Of a stretch of DNA of 64,000 nucleotides, positions 6,752-15,133 are shown piece after piece. A program made the position numbers and the translations under genes. Source of the DNA: Planctomycetota bacterium (GTDB taxonomy: Bacteria > Planctomycetota > Phycisphaerae > Sedimentisphaerales > Anaerobacaceae); NCBI GenBank assembly GCA_023481165.1, contig JAMCWO010000150.1, forward strand, positions 1-64,000. Reading direction: 5' to 3'. Each line of letters begins with the position of its first letter. The first letter of the stretch is position 1. Under the pieces are notes generated by a model that did no database searches, was not told where the DNA came from, and saw only the letters and a list, made by a program, of their open reading frames with translations.

Positions 6752-8824
6752 TTGTTGAATCGATCACGCAACACAGCAAGGAGGGCTCCCAAACGCGATG
6801 TATCGCGTTTGGGGACCCAGCGCAGCCCGGCATGGCTATGGCCCGCCCAGAGGGTCCTTGAAAGCGTGTTGTGTGGGGGCTTGAGTCTGATAATATTGGC
6901 CGGCTGCGGGGTAACGGTGCGGGATCAAAAACGGCCTTTGATCCGACATGACAAAATTCGCGGTGAAATTGAAGGCGTGGTCGAGCACCGCACCGATAAA
7001 CAGGAATCAGGTCCCGAAAAACGGGAGAGCAAAAGCAACGTGTTCGAGGAACGACTGAGGCTGGCGACCACGGGCGATGTGTATCATCCGGATTTTCTGA
7101 ACTATGACCTAATGGTGGGAGCCGGATTGGCGCAGCAGAACATCGAGTCGGACGACCTGTCGGGCTGGAGCACCGGGACGCTCAGCGAGTACCAGGTGTC
7201 CGCCCAGATCCTGCGCACCAAGCCCTACTCCGGCACGGTCAACGCCAGCAAGACGCAGGACCTGATCCCCCGGCAGTTTCTGTCGCCCCTGTGGGCCGAC
7301 AACCAAAGTGAATCCGCGACCGTTATTCTGAAGCCTGAAGCCTGGCCGATGATGTTCCAATACAGCGACAGCAAGATCGACCAGGAGGGTTTTCAGCACT
7401 TCGCGCCGGACTTTTTCTCCCGCGACGAACAGCAGTTCCGCTACTCCGTCGATCACGATTTCAGCAAGTTCTCACACATGCATTTCGACTTCGATCACAC
7501 CGACGCGACCCAGGAGACCGTGGGGGCCGTGCTGGACACGGATACGAACGCGTACAATTTCTCGCATGACTTTCTGTTCGGCCCGGACGAGCAGCACCGC
7601 CTCGACTCTCTCTTCAGCTACATCGACCAGGGGGGCTCCTTCGACTATCAGGATCTCCGGCTGCAGGAGCGCCTGAAGCTGCAGCACACTCCCAATTTCT
7701 TCAGCCGGTACGATCTGCAATACGACGACCTGGAGCGAGACACGCTGAGCAACCAGCAGCTCCGCGGCCAGGCAGGTATCGAGCACCACCTGTTCGAGAG
7801 TCTCGTGACGAACGCCGACGCCTTCGTCTCTCAGACGGAGCTGGGATCGGATGAGAATCTCTTCCAGTACGGCGGGATCTTCGGGCTCAACTACCGCAAG
7901 ACCAACCCCTGGGGCCTCTTGCTCAGCAACTACGACGCCAGTTACACCCGCAGCGATCAGACGGGAGGCGCCGGCAAAGGCGTGGTCGTCGGGGAAGCGC
8001 ACACGGCCACCGATGTGGTCCCGGTCGAGTTGAACCGCACGAACATCGACCTCTCGACCCTCCGGGTCAGAACGGCCAGCGGTCTGCTGTACCAGCCCGG
8101 CGACGACTACCTCATCTCCCAGCAGAACGGCCGGGTGTTCCTCACGACGTTCGTCGTCGGCGGCGCGATTCCCCCGAATTTCACCCGGGGGCAGGACTTC
8201 CTCGTCGATTACGAGTTCTTCGTGGACCCCGAGCGGCAGGAGGACACCTTCCGCCAGAACTTCACCATCCGCGAACGCTTCAAAAACGGAATCTCGGTGT
8301 ACTACGGATTGCGGCAGCAGCAGCAGGATATCACTTCGAACGTGGCCGAGGTGATTGCCGACGAATACCTGGCCCACACGGTCGGCATTGACTACACCAA
8401 CAACGGCCTGTTCCTGGTGGCGGAGTACTATATCGAAGACTCGACCCTGATCCCCACGATCAGCAAGAAACTGGAGGGCCGCTATCGCTGGATGATCGGA
8501 CCGGCGACCACGGCCAGCCTCGGGGTCGGCAATCAATGGCTGGATTTCAGCGAGCCGGATGCCCGGCAGGTGCAACTGTTCGAGACGACCGGCGAGATCT
8601 TCAGCCGGCTGACCGACAACTATAGCATCTCCAGCACCGTGAACTATCGCCATGAGCAAGACACGCGTTTCGGGACCACCAGAGGATTTCAGATCGACAA
8701 CAAGCTGGAGTACCAATACCGGCAGGTTACGGCCACGATCGGCGCGGAGTTGAATTTCCTGGAACGCCGCGACGATCGGATCGACGGCATCTTTCTGTAC
8801 ATCAGGGCCCTGCGGCGTTTCTGA
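6752..8824 (+). CDS. Outer-membrane beta-barrel protein (candidate porin of a porin-cytochrome conduit), possibly with a lipobox; true start may be downstream
   Basis: Alternating amphipathic strands throughout, C-terminal Phe (LYIRALRRF*), LSLIILAGCG signal; sits between multiheme cytochromes and NHL lipoproteins. Confidence 0.7.
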   Translation: MLNRSRNTARRAPKRDVSRLGTQRSPAWLWPAQRVLESVLCGGLSLIILAGCGVTVRDQKRPLIRHDKIRGEIEGVVEHRTDKQESGPEKRESKSNVFEERLRLATTGDVYHPDFLNYDLMVGAGLAQQNIESDDLSGWSTGTLSEYQVSAQILRTKPYSGTVNASKTQDLIPRQFLSPLWADNQSESATVILKPEAWPMMFQYSDSKIDQEGFQHFAPDFFSRDEQQFRYSVDHDFSKFSHMHFDFDHTDATQETVGAVLDTDTNAYNFSHDFLFGPDEQHRLDSLFSYIDQGGSFDYQDLRLQERLKLQHTPNFFSRYDLQYDDLERDTLSNQQLRGQAGIEHHLFESLVTNADAFVSQTELGSDENLFQYGGIFGLNYRKTNPWGLLLSNYDASYTRSDQTGGAGKGVVVGEAHTATDVVPVELNRTNIDLSTLRVRTASGLLYQPGDDYLISQQNGRVFLTTFVVGGAIPPNFTRGQDFLVDYEFFVDPERQEDTFRQNFTIRERFKNGISVYYGLRQQQQDITSNVAEVIADEYLAHTVGIDYTNNGLFLVAEYYIEDSTLIPTISKKLEGRYRWMIGPATTASLGVGNQWLDFSEPDARQVQLFETTGEIFSRLTDNYSISSTVNYRHEQDTRFGTTRGFQIDNKLEYQYRQVTATIGAELNFLERRDDRIDGIFLYIRALRRF
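6783..6818. repeat. Short palindromic element (PKRDVSRLG type)
   Basis: gggctcccaaacgcgatgtatcgcgtttggggaccc inverted repeat at the 5' end of the beta-barrel ORF. Confidence 0.8.
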
Positions 8825-8845
8825 CCGATAGGAAATTTGATGGGT

Positions 8846-8933
8846 GATTTTTGATGGTTGACTGAAATCATCAAAAAATCAAAAATCATAATAAGTATGA
8901 TCTGCCAATTTAAAAAATCAACCATCAAAAATC
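8846..8933. repeat. AT-rich inverted repeat with perfect 16-bp arms
   Basis: gatttttgatggttga (8846-8861) and tcaaccatcaaaaatc (8918-8933). Confidence 0.9.
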
Positions 8934-10036
8934 GCACTTCGACGGTCCTGTTCGTGCTGGCCCTGGCCGGCGCCGGCTGCGGCCCGCAGGAGTCCGAGCT
9001 CTTGAAATCGCCTGCGACACCCCTGGTGTGGCCCGAGCCGCCCGAGCAGCCCCGGATCACGTACTTGGGCGCCGTGTCCACCGAATCCGATATGGAGAAG
9101 CCCGGCTCGCTCTTCGATGGGCTGGGGGCGCTGCTGTTCGGCACCAAGCCGGTGGGCATTCTGGTTTCGCCCTACGCGGTGGCGGTCGATCCGACGGGGA
9201 TCATGTACGTGGCGGATACGGGCGGGGCGGTGGTTCATGCGTTCGATCTGCGCACCCGCGACTACAGACAGTTCTGTGATTTGAACAAAGAGCCCGGGCC
9301 CCCAACGCGCACTTGGGTTCCCAAACGCGACGCATCGCGTTTGGGGGACCCTTCTGCGTTGGGGACCCCGGGCAAGCTGCGCAGGCCGGTCGCGCTGGTG
9401 ACGTCCAGCGAGCGGGTTTACGTCGTGGACAGCGGCCTGCGCCAGGTCTGCGTCTTCAAGAGAAACGGCGAGTTTCTGTTCGCCTTCGGGCAGGATCGGC
9501 TGGCGCGGCCGGCCGGCATCGCGTGCCGCCATTCCCAAGGCACGATCTATGTGGCCGACGCGGGCCGCCACACCATCTGCGTGTTCGACCACGAGGGCAA
9601 GCCTCTCAAGGAGATAGGCATGCGCGGCACGGGCCCCGGCCAGTTCAATTTCCCCACCCATCTGTGGGTCGACGACGCGGGGCAGCTCTACGTGAGCGAC
9701 ACGCTTAACTTCCGGATCCAGGTGTTCGATCCCGGCGACCGGTTCGTACGGATGTTCGGGCAGCAGGGTGACCGGCCGGGCAATTTCGCCCATCCCTGCG
9801 GCATCGCCACCGATCCGTCCGGGAACATCTACGTGACCGACCGGCAATTCGAGAACGTGCAGATCTTCGATGCCCAGGGGCGTATCCTGATGGCCCTCGG
9901 GCAGGAAGGCAGCGGCCCCGGCGAATTCTGGCTGCCGGCCGGCCTTTTCATCGACGGGCACGGCAGACTCTACGTGGCCGATTCCTTCAATAAGCGAATC
10001 CAGATCTTCGAGCTTCTGAAGGAGACCGCGCCATGA
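8897..10036 (+). CDS. NHL-repeat lipoprotein (ORF track start 8858)
   Basis: Lipobox LAGAGC; NHL blades (LYVSDTLNFRIQVFD, IYVTDRQFENVQIFD, LYVADSFNKRIQIFE). Confidence 0.85.
   Translation: MICQFKKSTIKNRTSTVLFVLALAGAGCGPQESELLKSPATPLVWPEPPEQPRITYLGAVSTESDMEKPGSLFDGLGALLFGTKPVGILVSPYAVAVDPTGIMYVADTGGAVVHAFDLRTRDYRQFCDLNKEPGPPTRTWVPKRDASRLGDPSALGTPGKLRRPVALVTSSERVYVVDSGLRQVCVFKRNGEFLFAFGQDRLARPAGIACRHSQGTIYVADAGRHTICVFDHEGKPLKEIGMRGTGPGQFNFPTHLWVDDAGQLYVSDTLNFRIQVFDPGDRFVRMFGQQGDRPGNFAHPCGIATDPSGNIYVTDRQFENVQIFDAQGRILMALGQEGSGPGEFWLPAGLFIDGHGRLYVADSFNKRIQIFELLKETAP
9296..9369. repeat. 74-bp nested palindromic element inside the NHL CDS
   Basis: Outer gggcccccaacgc/gcgttggggacccc arms enclosing caaacgcgacgcatcgcgtttg; translated GPPTRTWVPKRDASRLGDPSALGTPG. 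Confidence 0.85.
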
Positions 10037-11685
10037 GGGCAGGGTCCACCACTGCGGCCTTGATTTGTCTGGCGGCCCTGGCGGGATCGAGCAGAGGGGC
10101 CGGCACAGGATCCATTCAGGGCACGCCTCACGATCTGTCCCCGGTCGCGGGCGGCGGATCGTGCAGTTTCTGCCATACGCCGCACGGCGCCCTGCCCGGG
10201 ACACCCCTGTGGAGCCACAAACTCTCCACCGCCGTCTACAAAATCTACGAGAGCTCTTCGCTCAAGGCGAAGGTCGGCCAGCCGACGGGCTCCAGCAAAC
10301 TCTGTCTGAGTTGCCACGACGGCACAGTGGCCTTGACCGAAACGATCACCGGCGCGGCCGGTGGGGCGTATATTTCTGCCGGTGGCTCCAACCTGGGGAC
10401 GGACCTGTCGGATGACCACCCGATCAGCTTTGTCTACTCCTCCGGCCTATCGGCCGAAGATCCGCAAATCCGGCCGCCCCTCGGCTTGTCGCCGTTATTG
10501 AAGCTGGATCGTTCCGGCGAGCTGCAATGCACAACTTGCCACGATGCCCACGACAACCGCCACGGCAAGTTTCTCGTGATGCCCAACGACAGGTCGCAGA
10601 TGTGCGTGAGCTGCCACAACATGAAGAGCTGGACCACGTCCGTGCATGAGAGCTCCGCGGTCCTGGTCGCCGCGTCCAGCGATCCTTACCTGCAGAGCGG
10701 CAACCGCGGCACGCTGGCGGAGGTCGGCTGTCTGGCCTGTCATCGGCCGCACGGCGCCGGCGGCCGCCAGCGACTCCTCCACTTCGCCCAACTGGAAGAG
10801 AATTGCCTGGACTGTCACAATGGACTCGTGGCGAACACGGATATCCGCGCCGACATGCTCAAGCTCAGCCGGCACAATGTCCTGCGCTACCGGGGGATTC
10901 ATGACCCCCGGGAGGTCCCCTCGGCGGCGCCCCTGCACGTCGAATGTGTGGATTGTCACAATCCTCACGCCACGCAGCGTGCTCCTGCGCAGGCGCCGGC
11001 GGTCCCCGGTGCCATGCAGGGCGCTTCGGGCGTTACCATCACCGGTGCGCCAACGGCCAATGTCCAATTCGGCTATGAGGTCTGCTTCAAGTGCCATGCC
11101 GACAACCCGGAGCGTCCCCAATCGCGCATCACCCGGCAGATTACCCGATGCCGCCGCCGATGCGAATTCGAGCCTTCCGGGCCCTCGTTCCACCCGGTCG
11201 CGGCGCCCGGGGTGAATCCGAACGTCCCGAGCCTGGTTCCGCCGATGACCGTGGCGACGCTCATTTATTGCACCGATTGCCACGGCTCCGACGGCGGCTC
11301 CGGGGCCAAAGGCCCGCACGGGTCCATCTATCCATACCTGCTGGCCGGTCGGTACGAGACCGCCGATTTCACGCCGGAAAGCAGCTCCTCCTACGAACTC
11401 TGCTATCGCTGCCACAGTAGAAATAGCATTCTGGGCGATCAGAGTTTTGCCGGCCACAGCCAACACCTGCAAAACGGAATCCCCTGCTCGGCGTGCCATG
11501 ATCCGCACGGCATCACCGCGTCCCAGGGATCGAGACTGAACAACAGTCACCTGATCAATTTCGACGTGGCTATCGTTCGGCCCGATCCCGTCACGGGCCG
11601 GCAGGCCTTTGAAGACCTGGGGGTCTTTCACGGACGCTGCTATCTGTCCTGTCATGGCCGCAGCCATTCTCCGAAGGAGTACTGA
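10033..11685 (+). CDS. Multiheme c-type cytochrome (11 CXXCH plus C-terminal CX3CH), secreted
   Basis: 11 CXXCH motifs plus CYLSCH; N-terminal module resembles the 2859 tetraheme protein; ATGA-type overlap with the upstream gene. Confidence 0.95.
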   Translation: MRAGSTTAALICLAALAGSSRGAGTGSIQGTPHDLSPVAGGGSCSFCHTPHGALPGTPLWSHKLSTAVYKIYESSSLKAKVGQPTGSSKLCLSCHDGTVALTETITGAAGGAYISAGGSNLGTDLSDDHPISFVYSSGLSAEDPQIRPPLGLSPLLKLDRSGELQCTTCHDAHDNRHGKFLVMPNDRSQMCVSCHNMKSWTTSVHESSAVLVAASSDPYLQSGNRGTLAEVGCLACHRPHGAGGRQRLLHFAQLEENCLDCHNGLVANTDIRADMLKLSRHNVLRYRGIHDPREVPSAAPLHVECVDCHNPHATQRAPAQAPAVPGAMQGASGVTITGAPTANVQFGYEVCFKCHADNPERPQSRITRQITRCRRRCEFEPSGPSFHPVAAPGVNPNVPSLVPPMTVATLIYCTDCHGSDGGSGAKGPHGSIYPYLLAGRYETADFTPESSSSYELCYRCHSRNSILGDQSFAGHSQHLQNGIPCSACHDPHGITASQGSRLNNSHLINFDVAIVRPDPVTGRQAFEDLGVFHGRCYLSCHGRSHSPKEY

Positions 11686-11688
11686 GAA

Positions 11689-12087
11689 GTGAACACAAAA
11701 ACCGTAGTCAAGCTCGGCATCGGCATCCTCGTCATCGGCGGCGGCATCGGGTACTTCATGTACCAGGCCATGCAGTCATCTTGGGCCTACTACTATTCCG
11801 TTGATGACTTCGCTACCGCCGGAACGGCGTCGCAAGGGCAGTCGTTCCGTTTGGCCGGCCGGGTCAAGGCCGGCAGCGTCGAGCGCGACCTGCAGAACAT
11901 GACACTGCGGTTCACACTGGCGGGGGCCCAGACCCAGTTGCCGGTGCTCTACAAAGGCGTGACGCCGGACAACTTCACGGAAGACAAAGAGGTGGTCGTG
12001 GAAGGGCGGTTGGCGGCCACCGGCGTGTTCCAAGCCGACACCCTCATGACTCGGTGCGAATCGAAATACCAGGCGAAAGTGAAATAG
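11689..12087 (+). CDS. ccmE: Cytochrome c-type biogenesis heme chaperone CcmE, CXXXY variant
   Basis: N-terminal TM anchor, OB-fold-like sequence (LPVLYKGVTPDNFTEDKEVVVEGRL), CESKY at the canonical His position; upstream of ccmF. Confidence 0.85.
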   Translation: MNTKTVVKLGIGILVIGGGIGYFMYQAMQSSWAYYYSVDDFATAGTASQGQSFRLAGRVKAGSVERDLQNMTLRFTLAGAQTQLPVLYKGVTPDNFTEDKEVVVEGRLAATGVFQADTLMTRCESKYQAKVK

Positions 12088-12089
12088 AC

Positions 12090-14021
12090 ATGCCGGAATT
12101 TGGACAATTCGCACTGCGGCTGGGACTATTACTGAGCGCGTACGCGATTCTGGTCGATCTCGTCGGCCGGCGATGGAACCGCCGCGAGCTGCTCGCCAGC
12201 GGACGCAATGCCACGATCGGCTGTCTGCTCTGCCTGACGGCGGCTTGCATCGCCCTGGAAATCCTGCTGGCGCGCAGCGATTTCTCCGTCCGGTACGTGG
12301 CCGAGAACACTGCGCGGGCACTGCCCTTCGTCTACAAACTTACGGCGCTGTGGGCGGGGGCAGCGGGGTCATTGCTGCTGTGGCTATGGCTTCAGACCGG
12401 CTTTGTCGTCCTGGCTTTCGCGAAGTTCGACCGGGATTCTGAGCGTTTTTGCGCTACAGCGCGGGCCGCGGCGAACCTCGTAGCGGTGTTCTTCTTCCTG
12501 GTCCTGATCTTCGACAAAGACCCGTTCGGGTTGTCGGTCACGATGCCCCGCGACGGCGCAGGTCTCAATCCGCTGCTTCAGCATCCGGCGATGGTCCTGC
12601 ATCCGCCGGCCTTATTTCTGGGCTACGCCGCGTTCGCCATCCCGTACGCTTGGGTATTCGCGGCGTTGCGGCGGGACGATACCAGCCAGCCGCCCATCCT
12701 CTTGTCCCTCGCCCGAAACAGTGCCTTGTTCGCCTGGATGTTTCTGACGGTCGGTATTGCCCTGGGAGCCTGGTGGGCCTATGAGGAGTTGGGCTGGGGC
12801 GGCTACTGGGCTTGGGACCCGGTGGAGAACGCGTCCCTGATCCCGTGGCTGACCGCGACGGCTCTCCTGCATTGCGCCCGTACCTTCCGGGCCGGCACGA
12901 AGACGGGGCTGTGGTTCATGGTTCTGGCCCTGGTTACTTTCAGCCTCTGCATCTTCGGGACATTCCTGACGCGATATGGCCTGGTCTCCAGCGTCCACGC
13001 CTTCCCCGAGCCGGGTCTGGGCATCCTGTTTCTCGTCCTGCTAATCGTGATTTGGGCGGTAGGCGGCCCCCTGATCGTGCGCGGGCACCTGCGGTCCAGT
13101 GCGACGGCCCAAACTCAGGGCCCCGGCATTCGTTTCGTGGTCTGGAACAACTGGCTGATGGTTCTGCTGGCCTTCGTGGTCCTGGTCGGAACGTTGTTCC
13201 CCTTCTTGAGCGGTTTGGTCAGCAGCCAAAAGATCACCCTCAAGAGTGATTATTTCACGAAGATCACGGCCCCCGGCGGTTTGGTTCTTCTGCTTTTGCT
13301 GGGCGTCTGTCCCCACCTGATGCGGCATGGCTTGAGCAAGAGCTGGCGTATCGTGGGGGCCGCAGTCACAGCGGTCGCTGCGGTACTGATCTGGATGCTG
13401 GCTCATGATTTGGCGATTGCGTATCTCGTGGCATGCGCGTTCGTCGGGATGAACCTGGTTGCGGATTTCATTCAGCGGTACACACGCCGCGGCGTACCCG
13501 GGGAGGCCACCCCGGTCGGTGCGAACTTGCGCTGGCATGGGGCCAGAGTCGTGCACATTGGTGTGCTGCTGGCTTTCGTGGGAATCGCGGGCTCCGGCGG
13601 GTTCGATCTCCAGAAACAGGTGGCCCTCAGGCCGGGTGAGCGGACGCAGGTCGGTGATTTCGAACTCGCGTATGACGGTCTGGATGCCCAGCACGGCGCG
13701 AACTTCACCGCGGTGAAAGCCAATGTATCGGTCTATCGGGGGCAAACCCGCATCGCCCAACTTGCGCCCGCTGTGGCCTTCTATAGTCGGTCGGAAAAAC
13801 GCACCAGCGAAGTGGATATTCGACGCACCTTGGCCGGCGATCTGTATCTGGCCTTGACCGAAGTGGACAGCGGCAGCAAACTGATCAACCTGACGATCTA
13901 CATCAAGCCCCTGATCAACTGGATCTGGATCGGCAGCGGCTTGATGGTGCTCGGAACGGCGCTCGTACTGGCGGCGGGTCTCGGACGCACACGGGGCGCC
14001 CCACAGGGGAATGGACAATGA
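12090..14021 (+). CDS. ccmF: Heme lyase CcmF (ORF track start 12054; ATG 12090 preferred)
   Basis: Polytopic; WWD motif region GWGGYWAWDPVENASLIPWL; NPLLQHPAMVLHPPALFLGY. Confidence 0.95.
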   Translation: MPEFGQFALRLGLLLSAYAILVDLVGRRWNRRELLASGRNATIGCLLCLTAACIALEILLARSDFSVRYVAENTARALPFVYKLTALWAGAAGSLLLWLWLQTGFVVLAFAKFDRDSERFCATARAAANLVAVFFFLVLIFDKDPFGLSVTMPRDGAGLNPLLQHPAMVLHPPALFLGYAAFAIPYAWVFAALRRDDTSQPPILLSLARNSALFAWMFLTVGIALGAWWAYEELGWGGYWAWDPVENASLIPWLTATALLHCARTFRAGTKTGLWFMVLALVTFSLCIFGTFLTRYGLVSSVHAFPEPGLGILFLVLLIVIWAVGGPLIVRGHLRSSATAQTQGPGIRFVVWNNWLMVLLAFVVLVGTLFPFLSGLVSSQKITLKSDYFTKITAPGGLVLLLLLGVCPHLMRHGLSKSWRIVGAAVTAVAAVLIWMLAHDLAIAYLVACAFVGMNLVADFIQRYTRRGVPGEATPVGANLRWHGARVVHIGVLLAFVGIAGSGGFDLQKQVALRPGERTQVGDFELAYDGLDAQHGANFTAVKANVSVYRGQTRIAQLAPAVAFYSRSEKRTSEVDIRRTLAGDLYLALTEVDSGSKLINLTIYIKPLINWIWIGSGLMVLGTALVLAAGLGRTRGAPQGNGQ

Positions 14022-14125
14022 TGGTTCTGAAGTGGGTCTTGTTGCTCGTATGTGTGGCCTTGGCGCTCTGGCCGCTGCTGGCCAGACACGAAAGCTCCAG
14101 CGGCAAAGAGGGGAAAGCGCCATGA
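14018..14125 (+). CDS. 35-aa single-TM protein MMVLKWVLLLVCVALALWPLLARHESSSGKEGKAP (not in ORF track)
   Basis: ATG overlaps the ccmF stop and its TGA overlaps the next ATG (ATGA); hydrophobic N-terminal helix. Confidence 0.6.
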   Translation: MMVLKWVLLLVCVALALWPLLARHESSSGKEGKAP

Positions 14126-15129
14126 GGTATTCGATTGCAACAGTTCTGATCGTTCTATTCCCGGTTTGGATGCCGACCGCCGCCTTCGCCCAAGCCCGGC
14201 TTACGGTCGAGGTCAAGAACCATACGGCCAACGGTGCCACGGTTGCGGGCGACGAAGTTGTGCTCGAGGTTTACCGAGGGCAGGAGCAGATCGAGTCTTT
14301 GCAGGCAAAGGTCGGTGCGGATGGCAAGGCGGTTTTTGAAAACATCCTGACCGGACCGAACATGGCCGCGGTGGCCACGGCCAAACACCAGAACATGGCC
14401 TTCCGCAGCGAGCCTGTCGCGCTGAACCCGGCCACAGGCGAATTCTCCGCCGGCGTGCAGGTGTTCGATGTCTCGACGGATACCGCGCAGCTATCCGTGG
14501 GCGTGCATCACATCCTGGTCGCGGTGCGCGGCGCAGCGCTCGAATTCACCGAGTACATGCAACTGAAGAATGTCTCCGACAGGGCGATCACCGGCGCCAA
14601 ACGCGATGACCAGAACCGGCCCTCTGTAATCGAGGTCAGGCTGCCGCAGGGCTTTCAGGATCTGTCGGCCTCCGGCTATCTCGAACCGGAGGCGCTCGTG
14701 GTCACCGCGGATGGGTTTTATGACACGATGGCCGTGCCGCCCGGCGAGCACCAGGTCACGTTCTCCTACAAGGTGGGAATCAACCGCCGCACCGTCAAGA
14801 TCGTCAAAGAGATTACCCTGCCCACGGCGGAGCTGATGCTCTTTTGGACGCACGGGCAGGGCAAGCTGGAGGGGCTGGGGGAGCCCAACGACCGGCTCGC
14901 CAATGCCGATGGGGCGCCGATGGAGTATTATCGGCGCAGCAATCTTAAGCCCGGAGATCGGCTTGCTTTTCAGTTCTCCGGCTTCAAGGCAAAATCCGGC
15001 GACTACAGTTGGATTGTGCTGGGCGTGGTGTTTGCCGCCCTGGTGGTAATTGCGCTTTGGCGGCTGCGTCGAAGCCCGCAGCGCCGCTGCGCGTCGGGGG
15101 CAGTCGAATCCGGACGAGAACGTGCGTAA
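14122..15129 (+). CDS. Uncharacterised ccm-operon protein: signal peptide, carboxypeptidase-regulatory-like domain, C-terminal TM
   Basis: ATG at 14122 (codon 38 of the track ORF); ARLTVEVKNHTANGATVAGDEVVLEVYRG; C-terminal SWIVLGVVFAALVVIALWRLRR. Confidence 0.7.
   Translation: MRYSIATVLIVLFPVWMPTAAFAQARLTVEVKNHTANGATVAGDEVVLEVYRGQEQIESLQAKVGADGKAVFENILTGPNMAAVATAKHQNMAFRSEPVALNPATGEFSAGVQVFDVSTDTAQLSVGVHHILVAVRGAALEFTEYMQLKNVSDRAITGAKRDDQNRPSVIEVRLPQGFQDLSASGYLEPEALVVTADGFYDTMAVPPGEHQVTFSYKVGINRRTVKIVKEITLPTAELMLFWTHGQGKLEGLGEPNDRLANADGAPMEYYRRSNLKPGDRLAFQFSGFKAKSGDYSWIVLGVVFAALVVIALWRLRRSPQRRCASGAVESGRERA
15074..15101. repeat. Short palindromic element in the C-terminal coding region
   Basis: gcccgcagcgccgctgcgcgtcgggggc; reverse complement shares gcccccgacgcgcag with the 5124 element. 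Confidence 0.5.
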
Positions 15130-15133
15130 GGCA

